Shown piece by piece: positions 47,850 to 58,032 of a stretch of DNA of 64,000 nucleotides. Source of the stretch: Onchidella celtica. Its lineage: Eukaryota; Mollusca; Gastropoda; Systellommatophora; Onchidiidae. Below the pieces are notes generated by a model that saw only the letters and a list, made by a program, of their open reading frames with translations, did not search any database and had not been told where the DNA came from. The stretch's first letter is position 1. The number at the start of each line of letters is the position of its first letter. The position numbers were made by a program, and so were the translations under genes. The stretch lies in assembly GCA_963931925.1 (NCBI GenBank), contig OZ007582.1:27115665-27179664 (forward strand), read 5' to 3'.

Positions 47850-47905
47850 TTGCAAATTGCCAAGGGCAGCGATGCTCCACAAAACAAAGACCTCTACTCC
47901 CCACG
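47850..47905 (+). repeat. 3' fragment of the tRNA-derived SINE
   Basis: TGCCAAGGGCAGCGATGCTCC, then AAAGACCT, matches the 3' block after the A-rich stretch in the copies ending at 43915 and 54434. Confidence 0.5.
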
Positions 47906-48094
47906 TTGTACAGAGATAGATCAATGCCAGGGACCACAGTTATGTCCATCTATCTCTACTGTAGCACCGTCTCACCAGTAAGAACTATTTAACCTTCAGA
48001 AGCCACTGGCCTCTCTCTCTGCTCCAACAGTGATTGCTCATTAGTATTTAACATTGATGCTCTTGTAATACCAGCTCTCCTCTTTGTTTCTTTC

Positions 48095-48500
48095 TGAGGT
48101 ATTCTCTGTCTGTCTGTCTGTCTTTCCTTGTCTGTCTCTGTGTGTGCGTATGTCTGTATGTTTACATGTGTCTTTCCTTGTGTCTCTCCCTCCCCTTTTA
48201 TATTTGATCTAACTGTCCCTCCTTTTCCGCCACCTTCTGTTGGTTTGCCTTTCGTGTCTGTCTGTCTGTCTGCTCTTCTCCCTCTCTCTTTTCTTCTTAC
48301 CTCCTCGCTATCTGTCCCTGTTTGTCGGTCGTCTATCTTTCCATGTCTCTGTCACCATGTGTGTGTTTGTGTATGAGTATGTCTGTCAGTGCCAGTCTCT
48401 TTTTCTCTTTCTGTCTGTCACCCACTGTCTGTCGGTCTTTCCGCCCGCAGCCTCTTTTCTCTCTCTCTCTCTCTGCCCCTCTCGTCTCTCCCTCTCCTTA
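48095..48500. repeat. CTGT/TC-rich low-complexity tract
   Basis: Runs of CTGT and TCTC alternate with GT-rich patches. Frames of 82-124 codons here are compositional artefacts. Confidence 0.8.
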
Positions 48501-48774
48501 CCCCCTTCCCTCCAGTGTTATAAATATAATTATATCAATGACAATTGTCCATGACTACCTTATGCAAACAAATCTTTCCAAGATGAAGGGCATAATGCAC
48601 CCACATCTTCAAGCCACTGAACTACATGTACATGTATACACATCGCAGTTTAGCAAACATCGCCACACTCGGTTCTTGGGATCGTTGTTCTGTTGACTCA
48701 CCAGTAAGCCTCAACTGGGATCGTAGCATACCGTCATCACTTGGCTTATTATACTGTCTCCTTTCCAAAGACCT

Positions 48775-48907
48775 CTCAAGTTGTGTTTTCATGTGTTCGG
48801 AAAATGCAAAACCCTTTCAAGTGGTGAAAATAGAAAGAATCGTTTCACGTGTACGGAAAGACCATTTCCGTTTCCTTTTGCGTACATATATGAAAACACA
48901 GCTTGAG
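48775..48907. mobile_element. TIR MITE with CTCAAG-GTGTTTTCAT ends, copy 1
   Basis: The left end CTCAAGTTGTGTTTTCATGT and the reverse complement of the right end, CTCAAGCTGTGTTTTCATAT, match over about 20 bp with two differences. The interior includes the perfect hairpin ACGGAAA/TTTCCGT. It is 133 bp long, with no coding capacity. The 145-codon frame across it is incidental. Confidence 0.75.
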
Positions 48908-49130
48908 TTTCATATTTATACATTTCCCAAAGATTCTCTATTTCAGCATGTACTTAGATACCTTAACATTAGTATTCAGATCGGTAAAACAGTCGCATTA
49001 CTGTACATTTGCCGTCCAACTGGAGCTTATTTATTGGATTATTCTTGCACTCTACTTCAGTGAAAGCAAAGAGCACAGGTGGGCCTCAGTGCACACATGC
49101 TCCACATACACACACATTTCTATTCTATAC

Positions 49131-49133
49131 ATG

Positions 49134-49168
<35 letters not shown>
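49131..49168. repeat. (CA)n microsatellite
   Basis: About 18 CA units. Confidence 0.97.
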
Positions 49169-49171
<3 letters not shown>

Positions 49172-49280
49172 TACACACGCAGAGACATCCACACACTGCC
49201 ATGTCAATAGTTGTGTTGCCAAGTTCTAAACTGGGACTTCAGGAATGTGTTTTTCCTGTTGCTATTTTGAGTGTGACTGA

Positions 49281-50015
49281 ATGATTGAAGTGCACTTCTC
49301 TTTCCCCTTATCTTCCCACTCTTATTCACGCCTCACCTCGAACTGTGGCTGCACATGGACACCCACACTTCGAGATTTCTGTTGTCCCAAGCCCTTTGTT
49401 TGTGTGTTCTGGAAATTGTGTCTGCCTGTTTTATGCCTAGTGTTGTCTGCCTGTTTTATGCCCAGTGTCTGCCTACGTTCTACTCTATCATCAGTCGGTG
49501 ATAATAACTATGTGTCAGTATTTACACTGTGTTTGTCTATTATCTGTTCTCTACTCTATGTCTATCCATTGACTCTTTCTGCACTGCCTGCCTATCTCAT
49601 CTGTTCTGGAATCATGTCTGTCTAATGGTTATTCTGCACCACGAATCTGTCATTCGGCACACGGCATCTGTCTGTTATGCATTCGGTGTCTATCTATTCT
49701 ACATTCTGTATGACCTGTGTTTACTGTATTCCGTGTCCATTATCTGCTGTGAGTGTCTTGTGCGCATTCTGTTCCAGGTTGTCTTGTCACATCTGCACTC
49801 TCTGTCTGTGTATAATCCGCTCTGCTCTGTATATCAGTTTCGTAATCCGTGCCTGTTTCTTCCGTACCCACTTTCTGCCTGTTATCTACCCTGTCTTTTT
49901 TTTTTCCGACTTCACTTTTTGTGGATATTTTCCCTTTTCCCCATTGCCGTCTACGTCTCTTTCTCTGTATCAATCCCTGTATCATTTCCTAATTACGTTC
50001 ATGTTTTTGCATAAG
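49281..50015 (+). repeat. Degenerate pyrimidine-rich repeat tract
   Basis: About 700 bp in which words such as TCTGCCTGTTTTATGCC, CTGTTATGCATTCGGTGTCT and TTCTACATTCTGTATG recur with loose spacing of about 22-30 bp. It looks like an old minisatellite. The lack of A-starting stop codons on the plus strand leaves frames of 114, 161 and 116 codons open in different registers at once, which argues against coding. Confidence 0.5.
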
Positions 50016-50760
50016 TGTGTCCTATGACTAAACATACAAATCAGCGCATCTCACAATTCCCACCAGACACTGATTTCCGTACACTGTTAATTGTGGAGAA
50101 CCCATTCTTTTCATCCTCACTCCGAAATTGCGGGAACCGTCGGGACGCTTTTGGCGTTTGATAACGTCAGCGAAAGAAACGCTTGGCTGCGGTAAAGAAA
50201 CATCACGTACGGGTCTGCCAGATTTCTTAGGCAAGGGAATATTTTTTTGGCAATTTGTCCGGAATCCAGGGAATCTAAAATGGTTTCACAATAAGAGATG
50301 GGACCGGAAGGATGGAAGGCAGGAGATGGGAAGAGGGGGCTCTGAAAATTCGGGGGAGAACAAGAAATAAAGGAAATGATCTGAAAAATCAGTCTTCGTT
50401 CGTTCGCCGGTGTCTGTTTAAATCTTGGCGTGTTTACACACTTAACACTGCTGATTTTGAGTGGAGAAACGAATGATGGCGGGGATTTCAGGACGTGGGT
50501 GGAAAACGGTTATTGTTGTTATTATTTTTAAGTAGATGGAGAGATGGAAGAATCTGGGCAGAGGGGGGGGGGGGGTGGTTAGAAAATAAGGTAAGGATAG
50601 AGATGTTGGTGATTGGGTAGAGAAGTCAGAATGTTTAAACCGGGTGGGACAGGCGGCCTGCTGCATTCATGCATTCAGGCCGGTTTTATACGTGTGTTGG
50701 GTCTCCACCAAGGCAGGGTAGCTGAAAAAATGAAGTTAATGTTGGAGGAAATTAGCAGAG
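50016..50760. other. No recognisable feature
   Basis: A G run at 50562-50575. No supportable exon. Confidence 0.4.
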
Positions 50761-50763
50761 CAA

Positions 50764-50796
<33 letters not shown>

Positions 50797-50835
50797 CGAG
50801 AGAGAGAGAGAGAGAGAGAGAGAGGAAGAGAGAGA
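50761..50835. repeat. (AG)n microsatellite
   Basis: AG units with occasional GG/CG interruptions. Confidence 0.95.
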
Positions 50836-50940
50836 ATGAATTATTATGGGTGAGGGTGTGTAAGCTCAGGCGAAATGTAAGGAAGGAATACTACAAAGAA
50901 TTAGGGAAATATTAGAGATGACAGAGCCTAGCAGAAACAA

Positions 50941-51082
50941 GCGGGAGGTTGGTGGACACCTCTGCTGGTAGAGTCTCCTTCTGTCCTATTATTCTGTTAT
51001 ATTCTGTCTGTCATCTTTGCTTCTTCCTAGCACAGTCATGCCGTTATATTATCGTGTCGACGTGCTTTCTCCAAACTCAAAC
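50941..51082 (+). mobile_element. SINE-like family, copy 6
   Basis: GCGGGAGGTTGGTGGACACC, TCTGCTGGTAGAGTCTCC, TTCTGTCC, TATATTCTGTCTGTCATC, TTGCTTCTTCCTAGCACAG, CCGTTATATTATCGTGTCG, ACGTGCTTTCTCCAAACTC. Well preserved. A four-base TATT insertion lies in the 3' part. Confidence 0.8.
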
Positions 51083-51490
51083 AGAGACAATTTGGCCCAT
51101 GTACGATTATGATATTGTTATTACATGTATATAAATACTATAATTGTTGTTGTAGTGACATGAATCATAACATTTATTACTACTTTGTTATTGCGGTATT
51201 TTGTTGGTTCTCGATATTACCTAGCTGCTACTGTAAGTAGGCTATTACGAATGAATGAGAAATGAGGAAGGGGGAAAATCTAGTTCTGACAGACAGAGAA
51301 GGTAAGATAACGTCCGCAGAAGGAAAGATTTTATGAAAACAGAGAGAAAGAGAGAGAGATAGGACTGACGAGAATAAAAACAAAGGAGATTGCTTCGCCA
51401 GTAGCATCAAGTAGGTTAAAGAAAGACGGTACCCCGTGGTGAAGGACAACATCTGTTCTCAAGACTAATACTCTACCTAACTATTGCGTC
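51083..51490. other. No recognisable feature
   Basis: AT-rich, with no exon supported on either strand. Confidence 0.4.
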
Positions 51491-51753
51491 TTAAGGACTG
51501 GATCTTGTTGTCCTAATTGCTGGTACCGCTAGTACAGAAACAAACTCCGGTGCCGTTAATGGGCCAAATCTCCCTTCCCCGGTTAGCTTTGGAAGATGAT
51601 CGGTTACGTCGTGTGTGAGTGTTGTGGCTTTTGTTTGTACGTGTTTGGCATAGGGTGCGTCTTGTTTGATGTAGGGTGTGGTTCCAACAACGCGAAGAGC
51701 AGATAGGCTAGTTAAGAGAGGCAAGAACAGGACGGAGATAGACCATTTCAGAA
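51491..51753 (-). CDS. Candidate terminal coding exon, unknown protein
   Basis: Reading the minus strand, a good splice acceptor (a T-rich stretch ending in TTTGTTCCTGCAG) ends at 51754. The frame that follows stays open for about 87 codons to a TAA. It begins LKWSISVLFLPLLTSLSAL, a signal-peptide-like hydrophobic segment, followed by a polar region with no cysteine. Codon use looks ordinary and there is no simple repeat, unlike most frames in this window. No family is recognised. If real, it would be the last exon of a gene running right to left, but no upstream exon was identified. The same frame extends eight codons into the presumed intron to a Met at 51778, so an intronless short gene is an alternative. 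Confidence 0.25.
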
Positions 51754-52248
51754 CTGCAGGAACAAAACACAAAGACAAGGTGCCAAGGCGCCATTGAAGA
51801 ACCAGGGAGGCAAAGGGCGTGCAATAGGTTCATCACTGAAGTTGAGAGTGCATGTCCCTTTTTTTTTTCGATCTGGGTATTATATTCGTCGCAAAATTTA
51901 ATGTTTCGACAAGCCTTTTTATCAATAGCTCTGCTCCTTCTATGAACGGATTTCTTCCAACATTTGCATACAATTCTGAATCACTTTGTCTGAAACAAAA
52001 ATTATTTTTTCCTTCACTATTCCATCAGAGATATTTTTGTGTCGCTCAGAGAGTTAAATTAAAACTAAAAGCGATAAAAAGTGATCTGTGGAAATCTGTT
52101 CAGCTTTAGAGGCACTATTTTTGAGGCACCAGCATCCATGGTGATGAGGTTATAGGAGATGCTATAACACCCGTGATAGTTTCAAGTCTGTGTAAATATA
52201 TTAGACTTATAAAAAGATAATCCGATTACATTGATATGTTTAGCAAAC
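51754..52248. other. No recognisable feature
   Basis: An 85-codon plus-strand frame at 51852-52109 shows no domain. Confidence 0.4.
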
Positions 52249-52428
52249 TGAAGCTTTGTTTTCATATGATCAGAAACGGCAGCTGAAGCGTCAAAAATCC
52301 ATTAAGTAGTAAACAGAGAGTTTTTTTTCCACACCGTGTTTCCTTTCATATGAAAACATTCTTTCTGTTTTACTACTTGATGGATTTTCAAAGTTCCCAT
52401 TGCCGTACACATGAAAACACGGCTTGAA
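52249..52428. mobile_element. TIR MITE with GTGTTTTCAT ends, copy 2, with nested palindrome
   Basis: The outer ends CTGAAGCTTTGTTTTCATAT and (reverse complement of the right) TTCAAGCCGTGTTTTCATGT pair imperfectly and match the element at 48775. Inside, 52298-52320 and 52361-52384 form a second inverted pair (TCCATTAAGTAGTAAACAGA against TCCATCAAGTAGTAAAACAG), around the palindrome TTTCATATGAAA. This implies one element nested in another or a duplicated terminus. Confidence 0.7.
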
Positions 52429-52459
52429 GTCATCGATCCGTCCATGGCGTGCATTATCG

Positions 52460-53568
52460 GTGATTATAATGACAGTCCATCAGGTATGATGATGACCTTA
52501 ACAACACCAGAGGAATAAAGAACAGAAATTGTTGAGAATTTCAACACATGGACAATAAAGAGAACTAAAGGACACAGAGGACAGAATGGAAAGACTGTTC
52601 TTTCATGACTTATGGCTTCTCATGTGACTGATAAGTCCTATTTTTGCCCTACAGACCCTTCCGCATAAATGACAAGAGTGCTCCGTTGGTTCAGTACCAC
52701 TGGGCCTTTTCTTGCGCCGTTCTCTTTTTTTGATAGCCTGCTGGACTCTGTCAGCTTCCCATGCTTTGCTGCCTCTGGTAAGGGCCGCCCTCCAATTTGC
52801 ACGATCAAGCGAGAGCTTTTCCCACTCACTCACATCAATGGCAAAGGCCTTCAGTGATTGCTTGAGAGTGTCTTTGTAACGTCTCTTTGGGGCCCCAACA
52901 TTCCTCGTTCCATTGGAGAGCTCAGAGAAGAAGATTTGCTTAGGGAGTCTGGAGTCGGGCATTCTGACAACATGTCCTGCCCAACGTAGCTGAATTTTTT
53001 TCAGGTGGCAGAAGATGCTCAATTCCTTGGCACGATTGAGGACCTCAGTGTCTGGAATTTTATCCTGCCATTTGATCCTTAGGATCTTTCTAAGGCAGGC
53101 CAGATGAAAGTGATTTAGCTTTCTGGCATGCGATTGGTACACTGTCCAGGTTTCAGCCCCATAGAGTAGGGTGGGAAGGACCACAGCATTGTACACTTTC
53201 AGCTTAGTGTCTGTGCGAATGCCGGCAACATCCCATACTCTCTTTCGAAGCCTGCCAAATGCAGAGCTAGCTTTGCTGATTCTTGAGAGAATTTCAGTAT
53301 CAACACGAGCCGCGGAAGACAGTGTACTGCCAAGATAGGTGAAGTTCTCCGACACCTTCAGAAGACTGTCATGGACTTTGATATTTGGGGTCACAGGATA
53401 CTTGTCGTCTGGAGTAGGCTGATGGAGCACTTCCGTCTTCTTTGTGCTTATTGTGAGGCCAAAGTTGTCACAGGCACTAGAGAACTTATCAACACAGTTT
53501 TGCATGCTATCCTCATCGTGTGCCAGAAGTGCACAATCATCAGCAAATAGTAGGTTTACAGACTACAT
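52460..53568 (-). pseudogene. 5'-truncated non-LTR retrotransposon with C2H2 C-terminus
   Basis: A 300-codon minus-strand frame (53505-52603) is the C-terminal part of a LINE reverse transcriptase of the kind usually annotated endonuclease-reverse transcriptase. Just upstream in the same frame, about 53557-53510, is VNLLFADDCALLAH, the catalytic motif with its paired aspartates. An in-frame stop precedes it, so the copy is truncated there. Next come FTYLGSTLS, RISKASSAFGRLR, LPTLLYGAETWTVY, FHLACLRKILRIKWQDKIPD, LRWAGHVVRMPD and APKRRYKDTLK. The protein closes with a C-x2-C-x12-H-x3-H finger beginning CHLCGRVC. Endonuclease and the RT fingers are missing. The frame has no stop for 300 codons, so the insertion is fairly young. 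The 3' untranslated part runs to about 52460 (a GGTCATCATC-type word). Clade not assigned. Confidence 0.88.
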
Positions 53569-54180
53569 AGGTCGTTAACCCCCAAAAGTTCAGACACGGA
53601 TTGCCTTATCTAAATTTTGCAAAAATGATGTAAATTAGACAATAAATGCTATAAATTAGTGGGGTTTAAATATTTATCTGAAAATGATATCAGAAGGAAT
53701 CCAAACACCCCCCCCCCCCCGGAGCACTGGATACCAGTTGACGTGTTTCAAGTAATATTAACATGGAGCACTTGGTATTAAAGAGTTAAAACCGAGGATG
53801 GCGTGATTATTATAACCGTAATACATTGTAGAGTAGTATGTTAGTCCTTCTTAGTAGTCACTCGTGTTGTCGTGGCATGTGATGCGCGGGCTGTCACGTT
53901 TCTGTCAGATAGTATGGTGCTGTGTAGTCTTGTTCTCTGCCAGTCCGTGCTTACAGCGGCTGAATCAGCAGGTTAGAGAACGTGAGAGACACAGTTCGAT
54001 ACAAACTAGACAAGTGTACTGAGCGTGGAATCAATGTTTGGTGTGTCGCTTGCTTATTAACCCATACACCGCCGAGGTGAATCAAGGGCGATGTACGCTG
54101 GTAAATAAATTCTCACCGTTTGCAATTTAAGATTGGCGGGATTTTGAACCACAGCCATTTTGAGGGGGGAGGGGGGACAT
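53569..54180. other. No gene seen; C run and possible MITE ends
   Basis: TTAACCCCC near 53574 and AGAGTTAA near 53780 might be piggyBac-like ends, but the arms do not pair well. A C run lies at 53707-53720. Confidence 0.35.
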
Positions 54181-54434
54181 TTCTGTCCCTGATCCTTTGA
54201 TAGGTAGGATCGAGCACCTGGTCTTCTCGGATAAGGACGAAAAACTCAGAGGGCTCATTTGCACGCTGCGGATGTAAGGATACCTTGGCAGTTGAAAGTT
54301 GAGAAGAGCAGGCTGAACAAGGCCCGTGCCCGGGCAAAATTCTAAAAAAAAAAACTAATCCCTACCACAACAAAGAAAAATGAGGTGTAAATGCCAAGAG
54401 CAGCGAACTTCCTAAAATGAAGACCTAAACTCGG
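54181..54434 (+). mobile_element. tRNA-derived SINE, second copy without head
   Basis: Aligns with 43640-43915: CCCTGATCCT, GGTAGGATCGAGCACCTGG, TCTTCTCGGATAA, CTCAGAGGGC, CCTTGGCAGTTGAAAG, GAGCAGGCTGAACAAGGCC, GCCCGGGCAAAATTCT, an A run, CTAATCCCTACCAC and AAGACCTAAAC. The tRNA-like head is absent or too diverged, as in 5'-truncated copies. Confidence 0.75.
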
Positions 54435-55162
54435 AGTGCAATAATAGCGACACGTTAATGTCTTAGTCTGTCCCAGTAGAGAAGCTTTGATTGGGGGATT
54501 GAGACCAGGAGGAGGCTTTTTTGAGGTGGTGGGGGGGGGGGGTGTCAAAAAGAGCGGAAACTGACAGTCCCTCCCGATCCCCATATCCGGGAACGAAATT
54601 GGGGAGGGGGGGGGAATTTGTCTCCATCCATGTAATATCCACCGGCAGCTCACCATATTACAGGTACACGGATGAGTATAATAATTATGACTTTACATGA
54701 ACATTAGTACATACTACATAGTATATATATCAGTGTTTAGCCGCAAAGTATTCGGACATAAGCTGTCTTATCCCAAAAACCCCTGAAACCCGAAAGAATG
54801 ATTTAAAGTTAAGAATAATTAAGTAAATGCAAAAATCGAAATATTTATCACGAAAATTATTTGCTTACGATTAGAAAGTGTTCCAAGAATCGCACTACCG
54901 CGTTGCAGCAAAAAGACCTCTGGGCCAAGAACAAAATTGGACTTTGCAATCATTTTATTCTTTGTTGAATCTCCGTTTTGAGCTGATGAAGAGAAACTAG
55001 TAGTCGTTAGAAATTATAACTCGGGTAGAACGCCCATAATTATTTTATTCCTAGAACATGATAATTAATAAGTGAATTTGACCTAGTTTGATTGATGTGC
55101 GCATTCGTTTTTCATAACATTGCAGAATAGTGCATTCGGCTCGTGTTTTAAATTATTGCATA
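54435..55162. other. No gene seen
   Basis: G runs at 54532-54542 and 54606-54614. Otherwise AT-rich with no exon. Confidence 0.4.
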
Positions 55163-55560
55163 CTAGATGACCCACCGGGCATTGCCCGAAATAAACAATC
55201 ATGTGCTCCCCCGCCTCCTCCCCCCCCCCCCTTTCTCTCTCTCTCTCTTACAATAAAAGTAGTAATCTGCAGTTCTGCTTCAGAACTCATGCGCACCAGA
55301 GCACTAAGCACCAAACTGAACGCTTGATACGGTTACTTTTTATGACATACACGGTACTATATATTACGAAACAAACATGCAAAAATACAGATGTTACATA
55401 GCAATAAACAGTGTTATTTCTTAAAAATACATGTTTGAAGTAAACAACTTTTAATCATAGCCATCATCTTCCTTATCTCAATTGCCACCTTCCTACCAAA
55501 TTTAAGGCCTTAAGAGTGTATAGTTTGGTCAGTTAGTCATGCCAAAGGTTGCAAGTTGCT
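55163..55560 (-). mobile_element. Helitron 3' end, minus strand
   Basis: On the minus strand the perfect hairpin CGGGC-AAT-GCCCG (55188-55176) is followed by CGGTGGGTCAT-like spacing of about ten bases and CTAG (ending at 55163) before a T. This is a standard Helitron 3' terminus. The element extends to the right. Its 5' end was not found, so the right limit is arbitrary. Includes a C and TC run at 55209-55250. Confidence 0.6.
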
Positions 55561-56330
55561 GAAATATATAATAGATAGGCTATAGAACGGTGGGCACTTG
55601 GGGGTTTGGAATGAAACTGAGAGAGCAGAAGTTTTGATCAGGTGGGGTAACCAAAATAAAGAGTTGACAGTCTTACAGTACTTAAAACCAATGGGCAGAT
55701 AAGAACTGGGCCGCTAATGGAAGGATTTAAACTGCAGGATTAGCACAGGACAAAACTTGTTGAATGCGAGGTTTTGTTGGAGCTTATCGCGCCCTGATCC
55801 CCGCCATAGAGGGATACAAATCCACCTATTAGTGTAATAGTATTTCTGTGATCCCCACACGAAAGTTTTGCGTGGGCGATGTCCTTGTAGTTCCTGTTGG
55901 GTGTGACGCTATTTTGCCAGTCCCGTGCAACTACACGCGGCTGTCCTGCGGGGACTTTTGTGTGCTGTTTCCTGGAAATAAAATTTCTGCCCAGTGCATA
56001 ATTATCGAGGAGTATTTGCCAGAATTATTGCTGTTTGCGACCTTTTGTCGATTTTGAGGTTTTGTCGTGAAAGTGGTTCTGTCATTACATTATAAGTGTC
56101 ATTTCAATGGTTTAAAAAGTTTTCGAAATACGTGTTAGTGACTTAATGTTTTATGCCTTTCAGCCCTTTTGCCGACCAAACATCGTTTTCTCGAAAACGC
56201 CAAAATGCACATACAACCATTTGGCAAATACCAACGATATTTTGACGAATCTTCAGACCAGTTCATTCTTTGCGTTTGGAACTTCACTTTTCTCACAGGA
56301 GCGCAAGGTCAAATGCAATTGGCTTTTGGG
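55561..56330. other. No recognisable feature
   Basis: May still belong to the Helitron. No exon or second copy found. Confidence 0.35.
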
Positions 56331-56560
56331 TAGAAAGTGGGTGGTAACATTGTGGGCGGGCTCGTGAGTTGTGCACGAAAAATAGTGCGCCTCTGAGCCT
56401 GAAGTGGTGGCAAGTAAACTTAAGTCCTGTCCATCCATCAATCCATCGTCCGACCCACCCACCACCCGTCCATCCGCCCATTCATCCATCCATCCGTCCG
56501 TCCGTCGGTCGGTCCATCCATCCATCCGTCCTTCCATCCATTCATCCGTCCCCCCGTTTG
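56331..56560 (+). repeat. Repeat with (CCAT)n tail, copy 1
   Basis: About 90 bp (56331-56424) containing CATTGTGGGCGGGCTCGTGA, GTTGTGCACGA and CTGAAGTGGTGGC, followed by a CCAT-rich tract with CCGT variants to 56560. The unique part and the type of tail are both shared with 58752-59094. Confidence 0.7.
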
Positions 56561-57463
56561 TGTTAAGATCTGTTTTAATTTTGTGAACAAACAATAATAT
56601 TTTGGTGCTCCGACAGGTGCGCATTTAAAATGGAACTTTAAACAGAGCTGTTGGCGAGAATTATGTTGTGCAGAGAGCTATTTTTAGACTTCGCCGTGCC
56701 AATTATAAAAGAAAAACTACAAAACAGATTTGTGTAGTTCACCTATACACCGCCCCAGCACCTCCCCCGCTCCTAACCCTCGCCTGTGTTCTCCTTGGCT
56801 TGTGTTCACGGCCAGAAGATTCCAGAAACGAGGAGGGTTTATGAAGCGCAACCGGTGGTTGTATGTTTTGTCGGGCCACCACCACCCACCCCCTCCCCGC
56901 CACCCCCTTGCCTCCTCTCGGTAACTTCTGAAGATCTCGCCATCTTTTCTCTTGAAGCTGCTTCAAAACCTTGCTAACGGGGGGATGTACATGTACTTGG
57001 TGTTTTCTGTGGTAGCTGATGGTGGATGGAACTGTGTGGGCATGAATGGGGATTCAGTGGGTTAAACACCTAGTGCTAGGAGATCGAAACAACCCGAAGT
57101 TACCCTCTACATGGACATATCGGGTATTTTCCATATTGTTGTATGTGCATTTGTCTTTTCGAAAAAAAACGGGGGTCGAAACTTTGAAGAATTGTGTCGA
57201 ATCAGAGGACAGCATTTCGTCACAAACACATTCCTGGCAAGGTTTTAACCTTTTGGAATGACAATTAGTCTATACATAACGAAAATAGGAGTGAGAGAAC
57301 CATTTTCATGACAAAACCTCAAAATCGGCAAAATGTGGCCCACAACAGTTATTTTGGCAAATACCCAAAAAACGATAGTGATAATCAAGATTCGGAAAGA
57401 GCCTATGATGTAGTTAAGGTGAAAATACGATTCATCAGGAAATAGAAATTTGATCATTTGAGA
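56561..57463. other. No gene seen
   Basis: C-rich patch at 56750-56915. Frames of 60-75 codons show no domain. Confidence 0.4.
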
Positions 57464-57672
57464 TTAACCCTTTGAATACTGATACCGTGAAAGCTAGATT
57501 TTCCCAAGTCCAGTTTATATTAAGATTCACGTATTCCAGTTATTTTCAATGGTAAATATGAATCTTAATCAGGCTTTTGATCTATATTTAAAAGCCAGTA
57601 ATGGCGGAACAAAACCTGTAATTGATGCAGCAGTAAAGAGCAGCAATGTTGTTTCAGTACCGAAAGGGTTAA
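57464..57672. mobile_element. piggyBac-like MITE with TTAACCCTTT ends
   Basis: The left end TTAACCCTTTGAATACTG and the reverse complement of the right end TTAACCCTTTCGGTACTG match at 15 of 18 positions. TTAA bounds the 209-bp element on both sides, and the CCCTTT start is typical of the piggyBac superfamily. No transposase. Confidence 0.75.
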
Positions 57673-57758
57673 TTTGATGTCAGATTTTAGTTCTAATTTT
57701 GCATCATGTCGTGTTGAAACTCCCGGCCTCATGCTGGTGATGACCACCGTCTCCCATA

Positions 57759-58032
57759 TCGCGACATTTCAGCTCTTGTTTGTTGTTTGTTCCATCTCCA
57801 TTTTCTGAAAACCTGAGATCCTTTAGTATATAGAAGAAGGAGGCATTTAACTAAAGCACAAATTGTTTAAAATGTGTTGATTGCTGTCGCACTTATCAAG
57901 CTGTTTCACGGGTCTGATTTATTTTAACTTCCTGTCAAAATATAGTAAAGCAGCAAACAAAACGTCGAATTTCTCAGTTGTGCAAAAAGTGGAGTTGGAA
58001 CAAACGTAAAAATTAACCAAGAAACGATGCGA
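57759..58032. mobile_element. TIR family with TCGCGACC ends, copy 2
   Basis: Aligned with 18194-18433: TCGCGAC, CCATCTCCATTTTCTGAAAA, GATCCTTTAGTA, GCACTTATCAA, TCGAATTTCTCAGTTGTGCA and GTGGAGTTGGAAC. The right terminus (reverse complement TCGCATCGTTTC) is more diverged. Confidence 0.65.

Noticed and set aside
49529..50027. 161- and 116-codon hydrophobic frames resembling membrane proteins
   Set aside because: The pyrimidine-rich repeat tract gives long hydrophobic frames in several registers; no family motif.
53574..53785. piggyBac-like MITE between TTAACCCCC and AGAGTTAA
   Set aside because: Beyond the TTAA, the terminal bases do not pair well enough.
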